DNA of 64,000 nucleotides. Source: JAENWD01 sp963837165. Its GTDB lineage: Bacteria > Acidobacteriota > Vicinamibacteria > Vicinamibacterales > JAENWD01. Below the pieces are notes generated by a model, which did no database searches, had not been told where the DNA came from, and saw nothing but the letters and a program-made list of their open reading frames with translations. Position numbers and translations under genes: made by a program. The DNA lies in the NCBI GenBank assembly GCA_963837165.1, contig CAWIMD010000004.1, positions 372,001-436,000 of the forward strand. The letters are read 5' to 3'. Positions 16,819-24,667 of the stretch are shown here, piece after piece (the first letter of the stretch is position 1; each line of letters begins with the position of its first letter).

Positions 16819-17777
16819 CAGTCCTCTCCGACGGCCCGGGCGAAGACGTCCTCGAGCGTGGGCACGCTCGGCCGCAGGTGTCTGAGCTGGAGCCCCTCGC
16901 GCGCGGCGAGCGCGAACAGGTCATGGGGCCCCTGCCCTTCGGGCACGAACACGCGCATCACGTCCTCGTCGGTCTCGTGGCACTCGTAGCCGGCGCCGCG
17001 ACAGGCGGCGACCAGCCGATCCTGGCCGCTCTTGGCGCGGATCTCGAACACGCGGCCGCGCGGGCCCTTGAGCTCGGCGATCGGGCCCTGGGCCGCCACG
17101 CGGCCCTTGTCCATCACCACCACCTCGTCGCAGCAGAACTCGACGTCGGGCAGCAGGTGCGAACAGAGGATCAGGTTCATGCCCTTCCGGTGGCCGAGAT
17201 CGCGGATGAGCTCCAGCATCTCGTCGCGCCCGCGCGGGTCCATCCCGTTGGTCGGCTCGTCGAGGAACAGCAGATCGGGATCGTGCACCAGGGCCTGTGC
17301 GAGCTTGATGCGCTGCTTCATGCCTGTCGAGTAGGTCTCGAGTTTCCGGTAACGCGCCTCGCCGAGGCCCACGTAGTACAGCACCTCGTGGGCGCGCTGT
17401 ATCGAGTCCACGCGGCCGAGGCCGGCCAGCTCGCCGCAGTACGCCACGAAGGCGACCGCCGTCATGCCGGGGATGTGCCCGTCGGTCTCGGGCATGTAGC
17501 CGATGCGCGCGCGGATCTCGAGCGGGTGGGCCGCCACGTCCAGGCCGAGCACGCGCAGCGATCCGCCGGCTGGCGTGAGAAAGCCGAGCAGGCTCTTGAT
17601 GAGCGTGCTCTTGCCGGCGCCGTTCGGGCCGAGCAGGCCGGTGGCGCCCGCGCGGAAGGTGGCCGATACGTCCCGCAAGGCCCAGTTCCGCCCGTAGTTG
17701 ACGCTCAGGGCCTGCAGGTCGACCACCGGCGTGGCGTCGTCCACCACACCCGGGGCGGAGGTCTCCGTCTCAGCCAT
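16818..17777 (-). CDS. ABC transporter ATP-binding protein (first ATPase)
   Basis: 319 residues. Walker A GPNGAGKST, signature YSTGMKQRIKLAQAL, Walker B LLFLDEPTNGMDP and the switch His in LCSHLLPD are intact. It is the first gene of the run ATPase-permease-ATPase-permease-anchored protein on the minus strand. The two ATPases share nearly identical LAQALVHDP(D/E)L blocks, so the operon probably arose by duplicating an ATPase-permease pair; the complex may be heteromeric. No promoter is clear in the 75 bases upstream, which hold a palindromic element. Confidence 0.92.
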   Translation of the reverse strand: MAETETSAPGVVDDATPVVDLQALSVNYGRNWALRDVSATFRAGATGLLGPNGAGKSTLIKSLLGFLTPAGGSLRVLGLDVAAHPLEIRARIGYMPETDGHIPGMTAVAFVAYCGELAGLGRVDSIQRAHEVLYYVGLGEARYRKLETYSTGMKQRIKLAQALVHDPDLLFLDEPTNGMDPRGRDEMLELIRDLGHRKGMNLILCSHLLPDVEFCCDEVVVMDKGRVAAQGPIAELKGPRGRVFEIRAKSGQDRLVAACRGAGYECHETDEDVMRVFVPEGQGPHDLFALAAREGLQLRHLRPSVPTLEDVFARAVGED

Positions 17778-17834
17778 GCTCCTCTTCCTGATACGCGCCG
17801 GCCGCGGGCGAAGTTCGGGCCTGTCCTGCGCGAC

Positions 17835-17875
17835 GTTCGTCCTTCGACACGCTCAGGACGAACGGGGTGTCGAAG
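17835..17875. repeat. Interleaved double palindrome (CTTCGACAC...CTCAGGACGAAC element)
   Basis: Two inverted repeats overlap: GTTCGTCC (17835-17842) pairs with GGACGAAC (17856-17863), and CTTCGACAC (17842-17850) pairs with GTGTCGAAG (17867-17875). The arms alternate, so both stems together would form a pseudoknot-like shape. It resembles the dispersed TTCGACAAGCTCAGG elements known from many GC-rich bacteria. The stop codon of the HD-domain gene lies inside it. Confidence 0.75.
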
Positions 17876-18458
17876 GGCCCGCGAGCCCGAGCGAGGCGGC
17901 CTGCTCGCGCATGAACCGGATGACGTTGGCGACGTGCGTCTCGAGCGGCAGCCCCAGTTCCTCTGCGCCGCGCCTGAGATCCTCGCGGCTGACCGCGCGG
18001 GCGAATGCCTTGTCCTTCATCCGCTTCAGCACGGACGACGCCTCCAGGTCCAGCAGGCTCTTGCTTGGACGGACCAGGGCGGCGGCGGTGACGAAGCCCG
18101 ACATCTCGTCGCAGGCAAACAGCGTGTGCTCGAGCCGCGTCTCGCGCGGAACGCCGCTGTAGTCGGCATGGGACAGGATGGCGCGCGTCACCCATGCCGG
18201 ATAGCCGAGCCGCGTGAGGTGATCCACGCCGCGGAACGGGTGGTTCTCCTGGTCCGGGTGGCGCTCGTAGTCGAAATCGTGCAGCAGAGCCACCACACCC
18301 CATGCGGTCGCGTCCTCGCCCCACTCGCGCGCATACCCGCGCACCGCCGCCTCGACGGCGAGCATGTGCTTCCGGAGACTCTCGCTCGCCGTCCACTCGG
18401 TCACCAGCGCCCAGGCCGCCTCACGGCTGAGGGCCGTGGAAAGGTCGTCAACTCCCAT
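17853..18458 (-). CDS. HD-domain metal-dependent phosphohydrolase-like protein
   Basis: 201 residues. HDFDYER supplies the HD pair, preceded by KHMLAVEAAVRGYA (first His) and followed by ILSHADYSG (third His), the layout of small HD proteins often annotated as hydrolases of unknown substrate. The only plausible start, ATG 18458, lies inside a GAGGATGG array, and the array's GGAGG repeats serve as the ribosome site. The last residues (GPSTPRSS) are encoded by the palindromic element at 17835, so the 3' end was probably altered by its insertion. Confidence 0.82.
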   Translation of the reverse strand: MGVDDLSTALSREAAWALVTEWTASESLRKHMLAVEAAVRGYAREWGEDATAWGVVALLHDFDYERHPDQENHPFRGVDHLTRLGYPAWVTRAILSHADYSGVPRETRLEHTLFACDEMSGFVTAAALVRPSKSLLDLEASSVLKRMKDKAFARAVSREDLRRGAEELGLPLETHVANVIRFMREQAASLGLAGPSTPRSS

Positions 18459-18523
18459 CCTCCCATCCTCCTATCCTCCCATCCTCCTATCCTCCCATCC
18501 TCCTATACTCCCATCCTCCTATC
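18453..18523. repeat. GAGGATGG-family array, one direction
   Basis: About nine octamers (CCCATCCT/CCTATCCT on the plus strand) fill the gap between the carrier and HD genes. In the direction of transcription the array begins with TAG, the stop of the carrier gene, and ends with the ATG of the HD gene. Confidence 0.88.
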
Positions 18524-19751
18524 TCACCCAATTGATGAACCCCGTGATCAGCAACCCGTTGGTGAAGTCGATGAAGAACGCCCCCACCATCGGGACGACG
18601 AGGAACGCGCGCGGGGCGGGCCCGTAGCGGGCCGTCAGCGCTTCCATGTTCGCCACCGCGTTGGGCGTGGCCCCCAGTCCGAAGCCGCAGTGACCTCCCG
18701 CCATGACCGCGGCATCGTAGTCGCCGCCCATGACGCGGAAGGTAATCAGGTACGCGAAGGCGCCCATGATGACCACCTGCATCGCCAGGATGGCAAGGAG
18801 CGGCAGCGCCAGGTCCACGAGCTCCCACAGGCGCAGCGACATCAGCGCCATCGCCAGGAACAGCGCGAGCGCAATGCTTCCGAGATCGTCCACGATACGC
18901 TGCCGGATCAGGGCGCGGCCGCTCAGGTCCGCGGCATTGCGAATCGCCGAGGCCACCAGCATGGCGCCGATGTAGGCCGGCAGCGTCATCCAGCGACCCA
19001 GCCAACCGCTCAGGACCGCTCCCAGGGCCATGGCCACGAGGATCACCGTCATCGTACCCAGCAGGCTGTACGCGGTGGGCGCCTCCCCGGCCATCTCGGT
19101 ATCGATCTCCTCGTCCAGGGCCGCGTGCGACAGGCCGGCCACGGTCGGGGAACCCTGCGGCAGGTGAGCCGGGTGATGGCGGCGCAGCAGCCAGGTGGCC
19201 ACCGGGCCACCCAGCAGGCCGCCCGACACCAGGCCGAACGTCGCGGCGGCCATCGCGAGCGGGAGGGCGCCGGCGAAGCCGTACTGCTGCTCGAGCAGCC
19301 GACCGAAGGCCGCACCGGTGCCGTGACCTCCGGTCATGGTGATGGAGCCGGCCACGAGGCCGAGCATCGGGCTCACGCCGAGCGCGCGGGCCGCGGTGAC
19401 TCCGGCGAGGTTCTGCACGGCCGCCAGCACCGTGGCGAGCAGCCAGAAGACGGCCACCTGGGGGCCGCCGCGTCGGAGCAGGCTCAGGCTGGCACCAAGG
19501 CCGACGGTCGTGAAGAACGCCACCATGAGCGGTGCCTGCAGCGTGGTGTCGAATCGGACGGTCAGGGCGCCCGCCGCGCGCAGTGTCAGGGCCAGGGCGG
19601 CAAAGAGAAACCCGCCGACCACGGGGGCGGGAATGTTGTAGGTGTCCAGCACGCCGACGCGCTTGCGGACCGCGTAGCCGACGAACAGCAGCACGGCGGC
19701 GAGCGCGAGCGTCTGGATCATGTCGAGCTCCAGGCTCGCCCCCGAAGTCAT
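18519..19751 (-). CDS. gltS: GltS-type sodium/glutamate symporter family protein
   Basis: 410 residues, the normal GltS length, with 10-12 membrane segments. Diagnostic repeats are ITMTGGHGTGAAFG in the first half and AVMAGGHCGFGLGATPNAVANM in the second, the paired re-entrant motifs of the ESS family; YNIPAPVVGGFLFA is also typical. It should import glutamate or a similar anion with sodium through the inner membrane. Exact substrate is inferred from family only. The TAG stop is the first word of the following array. Confidence 0.88.
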   Translation of the reverse strand: MTSGASLELDMIQTLALAAVLLFVGYAVRKRVGVLDTYNIPAPVVGGFLFAALALTLRAAGALTVRFDTTLQAPLMVAFFTTVGLGASLSLLRRGGPQVAVFWLLATVLAAVQNLAGVTAARALGVSPMLGLVAGSITMTGGHGTGAAFGRLLEQQYGFAGALPLAMAAATFGLVSGGLLGGPVATWLLRRHHPAHLPQGSPTVAGLSHAALDEEIDTEMAGEAPTAYSLLGTMTVILVAMALGAVLSGWLGRWMTLPAYIGAMLVASAIRNAADLSGRALIRQRIVDDLGSIALALFLAMALMSLRLWELVDLALPLLAILAMQVVIMGAFAYLITFRVMGGDYDAAVMAGGHCGFGLGATPNAVANMEALTARYGPAPRAFLVVPMVGAFFIDFTNGLLITGFINWVR

Positions 19752-19779
19752 GGCCGCTGCATGATATAGCCGTAGTGAC

Positions 19780-19835
19780 GGGTTCTCGGTTCGCAGGTTC
19801 TTTCAATCGTCAATCGTCAATCATCAATGATCAAT
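19780..19835. repeat. Mixed array: GGTTCTCGG words then TCAATCG words
   Basis: GGTTCTCGGTTCGCAGG (19780-19797) is joined to TTCAATCG/TCAATCATCAATGATC words. The stretch 19797-19835 is identical over 39 bases to 52539-52577. In both places it begins, on the minus strand, with the TGA stop of the neighbouring gene. Confidence 0.9.
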
Positions 19836-20685
19836 GAAACGCGTCGGGGACCATCGACAGCGCGCGCTCGATCACCGCGAGCGCCTTGGGCGTGAGCCGG
19901 TAACCCGCCAGATCCGTCGGCTCGACGAGCACGGCGTCGGCCACGTCCGATCCGGCCGCCAGCCGGCCGCCGAGCGGCCGGCAGAGGTAGTCCACCAGGA
20001 CGAAGTGGTACCGAACGCGGCCTCCGGTGTCGAGGAGGATGCGATCGAAGACCTCGACCACCGGCCCGACCTCGACCTCGACGCCGGTCTCCTCGCGCAG
20101 CTCGCGCGCGACGCCCGACTCGAGCGACTCGCCCAGTTCCAGCGTGCCGCCGGGCAGGCTCCACTGGCCCGCGAGGGGCTCGTACTTCCGCTTGATCAGG
20201 ACGACCCGCCCGTCGTCCACGATCACGCCGCCCACGCCCACCACGGGGCGGGGCGGGTACTGCCGCGACGGCGTCACGACGTCGGCCGGGGGCGGCATCG
20301 AATCGGGGACCGGGGGGCCATCGGAGGCGACCTCCCGCTGGGTGAGGATGTGGCTCCCGTCCACGACGAAGTCGCTGTATCCGCGACGCTCCCGCACCAC
20401 GCCTTCCGGCTGCTTGCGCTCGCGCTCGATCCACTCGGCGTGAATCAGCCCGCTCTCGACCCGGCCGATCATCCGCACGCGGCGCCGGATGCCGCCGTCG
20501 AGCGCGGGCTGCCACTCGGCGAAGTGCCGCCCGATCACCGCGCGGATCCCGTCCCGGCTCTGCGTCAGCCCGTCGTCCTGTTCGAGCGAGGCGGTGGGCC
20601 CGTAGTAGGCCTCGAGCAGGTCCAGCTCCCCGCGGTTATAGGCGGCGAACCAGTCGCGCACCAGATCGAACGGATCGGGGCTCAT
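19831..20685 (-). CDS. SnoaL-like (NTF2) plus Nudix hydrolase fusion
   Basis: 284 residues. Residues 1-120 read as a SnoaL/NTF2-like domain (FDLVRDWFAAYNRGELDLLEAYYGP; SRDGIRAVIGRHFAEW). Residues 145-284 are a Nudix domain with a perfect box from G180 to V202: GX5EX7REUXEEXGU, including RELREETGV. The Nudix part should hydrolyse a nucleoside-diphosphate-linked substrate; the SnoaL part may bind a ligand. The ATG overlaps the YjbQ stop (ATGA), so the two are coupled. The TGA stop belongs to the TCAATCG array. Confidence 0.85.
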   Translation of the reverse strand: MSPDPFDLVRDWFAAYNRGELDLLEAYYGPTASLEQDDGLTQSRDGIRAVIGRHFAEWQPALDGGIRRRVRMIGRVESGLIHAEWIERERKQPEGVVRERRGYSDFVVDGSHILTQREVASDGPPVPDSMPPPADVVTPSRQYPPRPVVGVGGVIVDDGRVVLIKRKYEPLAGQWSLPGGTLELGESLESGVARELREETGVEVEVGPVVEVFDRILLDTGGRVRYHFVLVDYLCRPLGGRLAAGSDVADAVLVEPTDLAGYRLTPKALAVIERALSMVPDAFH

Positions 20686-21098
20686 GCCTCGCCCATCACC
20701 TTGACGACCACGCGCTTGCGGCGCTGGCCGTCGAACTCCGCGTAGAACAGCTGCTCCCAGGGCCCGAGGTCGAGGGCGCCGGCCGTGATCGGCAGGACGA
20801 CCTGGTGACCGACGATCATGCGCTTCAGGTGCGCATCGGCGTTGTCCTCGCCGGTCTGGTGGTGGCGGTAGTCGGGCCGTGCGGGCGCCAGCTGCTCCAG
20901 CCAGTCCTGGATGTCGGCGATGAGCCCGCTCTCCCAGTCGTTCACGTAGACACCGGCGGTGATGTGCATGGCCGACACGAGCACCATCCCCTCGCGGACG
21001 CCGCTCCGGCTGACGATGGCGGCGACCTCGTCCGTGATCCGGACGATCTCGCGGCGGCGCTTCGTCTCGAACCAGAGATAGTCGGTGTGCACCGTCAT
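20682..21098 (-). CDS. YjbQ family protein (UPF0047)
   Basis: 138 residues, the usual size. Family signatures are SAMHITAGVYVNDWESGL, DNADAHLKRMIVGH and PWEQLFYAEFDG. Members form trimers and some complement thiamin-phosphate synthase defects weakly; the true reaction is not settled. The start was placed at MTVHTDYLWFETKRR because homologues begin there. A four-base overlap couples it to the SnoaL-Nudix gene. Confidence 0.9.
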   Translation of the reverse strand: MTVHTDYLWFETKRRREIVRITDEVAAIVSRSGVREGMVLVSAMHITAGVYVNDWESGLIADIQDWLEQLAPARPDYRHHQTGEDNADAHLKRMIVGHQVVLPITAGALDLGPWEQLFYAEFDGQRRKRVVVKVMGEA

Positions 21099-21288
21099 CG
21101 CACGGCCATCATACCGTCCCGCCACGCTGGGGCGCTTCTGCTGTGCGCCGGCGTGCCGGCACGGTCCGCGCCCCGGCCCGAGGCGCGCCCGCCCGGGAGG
21201 GCGGCGCTGCCGGGCCTGGCACGGCTCTTGACCCTGCGTCCCGCATCGAGCCCGCCGCGCCCTGCGCGGCGGCATGGAGGAGACGAGC

Positions 21289-21687
21289 ATGCGAACGACA
21301 CTGCAGGTACTGACGCTCGCGGGAGCCCTGGCACTGCCCGCGGCCGTGGTGACGGCGGCCCCGGCGGCGGGCCACAAGCCGAAGACCGCGTCGATGGCGG
21401 CGACCGGGACCATCGAGAAGTTCGACGGCGCCAGCAAGACCCTCACGGTGAAGACCAGCAAGGGCGACGAGAACTTCGTCCTCGGCGACTCGACGAGCGT
21501 CCATCAGGGGTCGAAGACGATGACAGCCGACCAGCTCTCGTCTCTGAACGGCCAGCCCGTCAAGGTCCGGTTCACCCAGGCCAACGGGGTGCAGACCGCC
21601 ACGTCGGTCATGGTCGGCGCGGCAATCAAGCATCACCACGCGCCGGCTGCCGGCGACACCCACCCGTCGGCGACGCCCCAGAAGTAG
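21289..21687 (+). CDS. Small secreted protein, DUF5666-like
   Basis: 132 residues with a signal peptide (LQVLTLAGALALPAAVVTAAPA). The core (GTIEKFDGASKTLTVKTSKGDENFVLGDSTSVHQG) resembles the short beta-rich DUF5666/OB-like domain of secreted proteins of unknown function. The tail carries HHH and other His residues (KHHHAPAAGDTH), which could bind metal; that is only a suggestion. GGAGG lies eight bases before the chosen ATG. It is convergent with the NtrC-type regulator gene. Confidence 0.75.
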   Translation: MRTTLQVLTLAGALALPAAVVTAAPAAGHKPKTASMAATGTIEKFDGASKTLTVKTSKGDENFVLGDSTSVHQGSKTMTADQLSSLNGQPVKVRFTQANGVQTATSVMVGAAIKHHHAPAAGDTHPSATPQK

Positions 21688-21717
21688 TCGGCGCTCGACG
21701 CTCGGAGTCACGTCGGA

Positions 21718-21744
21718 GGCCGGGGCGTGAGCGGGGCCCCGGCC
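21718..21744. terminator. Two-way terminator-like hairpin between convergent genes
   Basis: GGCCGGGG (21718-21725) pairs perfectly with CCCCGGCC (21737-21744) around a G/C-rich loop. A weak T-rich tail (TTCGTT) follows on the plus side. It sits midway between the convergent stops. Confidence 0.65.
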
Positions 21745-21752
21745 TTCGTTCC

Positions 21753-23132
21753 TCATGAGCGCTCCGTGTCGGCGCCGGAGCTCCCGGGCAGGGCGAGGCC
21801 GAAGCGCTCCGCCATGCGGTAGAGCGTGCGCCGGTCGATGCCCAGCGTCTCGGCGGCGCGGGTGCGATTGCCCCCGACGGCCGCCAGCACGTGGCCCAGA
21901 TAGCGCCGCTCGAGCTCGTCGAGCGTGGGCAGGCCGTCGAACAGCAGGCGCTCGAGGTCGGGCCGGCCCAGCCGCGGATCCGCCGGCCCGGACGCCTGGG
22001 ACACGTCGTCGGCGGTGATCACGTAACCGCGGGCGGTGAGCACCAGGCGCTCGATCGTGTTCTCGAGCTCGCGTACGTTGCCCGGCCAGTCATGGGCGAC
22101 CAGCCGGTCGAGCGCCGAGGGCGACAGGGCGATGCTGCGGCCCGCGCGTCCGCAGGCGCCCCTGAGGAAGCGGTCCACGAGCAGCGGGATGTCCTCACGG
22201 CGCGCGCTGAGCGGCGGGACGCGGACCACCAGCACGTTCAGCCGATAGAACAGATCCTGGCGGAAGCGGCCCGCGGCCACCGCCTGCTCGAGATCGGTGT
22301 TGGTCGCGGCGAGCACGCGCACGTCCACCTTCACCGTCCGGCTGCCACCGACCGGCCGCACCTCGCCTTCCTGCAGCACGCGCAGCAGCTTCACCTGGAG
22401 CGCCGGCGAGGTCTCGCCCACTTCGTCCAGGAAGATGGTGCCGCCCTGCGCCTGCTCGAAGACGCCGCGCGCGTCGCTGACCGCGCCGGTGAAGGACCCG
22501 CGGGTGTGGCCGAAGAGCTCGGACTCGAGGAGCGTCTCGGTGAGCGCGCCGCAGTTGACGGGGACGAACGGCCGTGCCGCGCGACGGCCGTGGCGATGGA
22601 TGGCGCGGGCGACGAGCTCCTTGCCCGTGCCGCTCTCGCCGACAATCAGGACCGGGGCGTCGGCATTGGCGGCGTGCGCCACCAGCTTGTAGACGGCCAG
22701 CATGGCCGCCGAGCGGCCGATGAGCCCGGGCGGGGCGTTCACGGGCTCGGGCGCATCTTCCGGCGCCTCCGGCGCGCTGAGCGCGCGCTCGACGGTCGCC
22801 TTGACCTCGGCAATGTCGAACGGCTTGCTGATGTAGTCGAAGGCGCCGTTCCGCACCGCGTCCACCGCGGTCTCGAGCGTGCCGAAGCCGCTGATCAGGA
22901 CCACGCGTGCCCGGCTGCCGGCGTTGCGCAGCGCGCGCAGCAGGTCGAGGCCGCTGCGATCCGCGTTCAGGTTGATGTCCGACACGACCACGTCCGGGTC
23001 GCGCTCCCGCGCGAGGCCAAGGGCCTGGTCCGGCGTGGTGGCGCTCAGGATCCTGCGGCCGGGGCCGGCGAGCAGCTCCTCGATGAACCGCACGGTCTCG
23101 GGGTCGTCGTCAACGATCAGCAGGGTGGCCAT
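21753..23132 (-). CDS. NtrC-family sigma-54-dependent response regulator
   Basis: 459 residues: receiver (1-120, phosphoacceptor D52 in VVVSDINLN), AAA+ domain (about 138-360) and Fis-type helix-turn-helix (NRTRAAETLGIDRRTLYRMAERF). Walker A is GESGTGKE (165-172). The sigma-54 contact loop reads GSFTGA (212-217) rather than GAFTGA. Walker B is GGTIFLDEVGE. It should activate sigma-54 promoters after phosphorylation by the adjacent kinase, whose gene overlaps its start by 23 bases. Targets cannot be inferred here. Confidence 0.95.
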   Translation of the reverse strand: MATLLIVDDDPETVRFIEELLAGPGRRILSATTPDQALGLARERDPDVVVSDINLNADRSGLDLLRALRNAGSRARVVLISGFGTLETAVDAVRNGAFDYISKPFDIAEVKATVERALSAPEAPEDAPEPVNAPPGLIGRSAAMLAVYKLVAHAANADAPVLIVGESGTGKELVARAIHRHGRRAARPFVPVNCGALTETLLESELFGHTRGSFTGAVSDARGVFEQAQGGTIFLDEVGETSPALQVKLLRVLQEGEVRPVGGSRTVKVDVRVLAATNTDLEQAVAAGRFRQDLFYRLNVLVVRVPPLSARREDIPLLVDRFLRGACGRAGRSIALSPSALDRLVAHDWPGNVRELENTIERLVLTARGYVITADDVSQASGPADPRLGRPDLERLLFDGLPTLDELERRYLGHVLAAVGGNRTRAAETLGIDRRTLYRMAERFGLALPGSSGADTERS

Positions 23133-24651
23133 GGTCCGGAGATGCGCCGTCGTGGAGCGGCAAGGTGATGGTGAACGCGGTGCCGCCGCCCGCGGCCCGT
23201 TCGGCCACGATCGCGCCGCCGAGGCGGGTCACCACGTCGCGCGTGATGCTCAGCCCGAGGCCGGTGCCGTGGCCGGGCGGCTTGGTCGTGACCCACGGCT
23301 CGAAGATCCGTGGCAGGAGCTCAGGCGGAATGCCGCCTCCCGTGTCCGTCACCGTGACCCTCACGCCATCGTCTCCCGCGTCGGCGGCCAGGCGCAAGTC
23401 GCCCCCGTCGGGCATGGCATCGATCGCGTTGGTCATCAGATTGAGCAGCGCCATCTCGAGCTCGTCGCTGTCGCCCACGACGGCGGGCAGGGCGGGCGGG
23501 ATGCCGAGCGAGAGTCGGATGCCCAGGGCCGCCAGCCGGGGACGGACGAGATCCGCAATCGACTGCAGCAGCGCCGCGACGTCCACGGCCGCCGGCTCGG
23601 CATGACGGCGGGTCCGCTGCACGAGGCCGCGCACCGCGTCGGCGACCCGGTGGATCTGCTGCTGCACGAGCTCGAGCCGGCGCGCGAGATCGGGGTCCAG
23701 CCCCTCGCGCGCCAGCAGCAGCTGCACGTGGCCTGAAATCAGGTTGAGCGGCGTGCCGATCTGGTGCGCCACGCTGGCCGCCGTCTGGCCGACCGCCGCC
23801 AGCCGTTCCGCGCGCGCGAGCTCGTCGCGCAGCCACAGCATCCGCTGGGAGTCGGCGATGCGCTGCGCGTGGGTGCGATCGAGCTCGCCGGTGACCGCCT
23901 CGATACGCTCGCCGAGCGTCCGGTTGAAGTCGGCCAGGCGGTCGAGCATGTGATTGAGCCCGGAGGCGACCTCTCCCATCTCGTCCGTCCTCGCGACCTC
24001 GACGCGCGCGGCGAGGTCGCCGGCGCCGGCCCGCACCATCGTCTGACGGAGCGACCTGATCGGGCGATAGACGAGTCGGCGCAGCACCTGATCGAGCACC
24101 AGCGTGAGCACGACGATCGCGATCGGCACGAGCCAGAGCGATACCAGGCGCCCCCGCGTACGCAGCTGGGCCATCGACGCGAGCGACACGGTCACGACCA
24201 CCGCCGCCGGGCCGTCGCCCGCCGGCGCCGTGCGCAGCGCGAGCCGCGCCATCGCGCCGTCGTCGCGCCACCCCTGGTCGCCGTATCGCAGGGTGTCGGC
24301 CGCCAGGGCCAGCGCCGCATCCGATTCGCCGGACGTGGTGCTGCCGACGATCGCGGGCCGATCGTGGTCCAGCCGGACGACGGAGATGGCGCGAATCGAC
24401 GGCGCGCTGCGCGCGAACTCGTGCAGTCCCTCGGTGATCTCGTCGGCCGGCCAGGGGCTCGAGCGCAGCTCGAGGTCGTCGACGACGGCCTGGGCCGTGA
24501 CCAGGCCCGTCTCGCGCAGCTCGCGGGCGGTCGCCCCCTCGAAGAGACGGATCTCGAGCACCGACTCCAGGCCGAGCACGAGCGCGACGACGAGCGAGAC
24601 GGCCAGGACGAGCCGCGTGCGAAGCGACCAGGACGCCGCGCCGCGCGCCAT
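23110..24651 (-). CDS. Membrane-bound sensor histidine kinase
   Basis: 513 residues. The first hydrophobic segment is LVLAVSLVVALVLGLESVL; a sensory region of about 150 residues precedes a second segment (LVSLWLVPIAIVVLTLVLDQVL). A HAMP-like stretch follows, then the H-box ASVAHQIGTPLNLISGH with its phosphoryl His, and the ATPase domain with MALLNLMTNAIDAMPDGG (N box), DTGGGIPPELLPRIFEP (G1/F) and GHGTGLGLSI (G2). The NtrB/ZraS-like layout fits the NtrC-type partner encoded next. ATG 24651 was chosen; TTG 24678 or GTG 24666 are alternatives and the first would overlap tsaD. Confidence 0.93.
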   Translation of the reverse strand: MARGAASWSLRTRLVLAVSLVVALVLGLESVLEIRLFEGATARELRETGLVTAQAVVDDLELRSSPWPADEITEGLHEFARSAPSIRAISVVRLDHDRPAIVGSTTSGESDAALALAADTLRYGDQGWRDDGAMARLALRTAPAGDGPAAVVVTVSLASMAQLRTRGRLVSLWLVPIAIVVLTLVLDQVLRRLVYRPIRSLRQTMVRAGAGDLAARVEVARTDEMGEVASGLNHMLDRLADFNRTLGERIEAVTGELDRTHAQRIADSQRMLWLRDELARAERLAAVGQTAASVAHQIGTPLNLISGHVQLLLAREGLDPDLARRLELVQQQIHRVADAVRGLVQRTRRHAEPAAVDVAALLQSIADLVRPRLAALGIRLSLGIPPALPAVVGDSDELEMALLNLMTNAIDAMPDGGDLRLAADAGDDGVRVTVTDTGGGIPPELLPRIFEPWVTTKPPGHGTGLGLSITRDVVTRLGGAIVAERAAGGGTAFTITLPLHDGASPDHGHPADR

Positions 24652-24667
24652 CCCGTGATCCACCACG

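Noticed and set aside
16812..19769. Very long open frame (985 codons) on the plus strand opposite the ABC ATPase, HD and GltS genes
   Set aside because: It is antisense to conserved genes and consists of His/Arg/Asp-rich low-complexity sequence, as expected for the third-position shadow of GC-rich genes.
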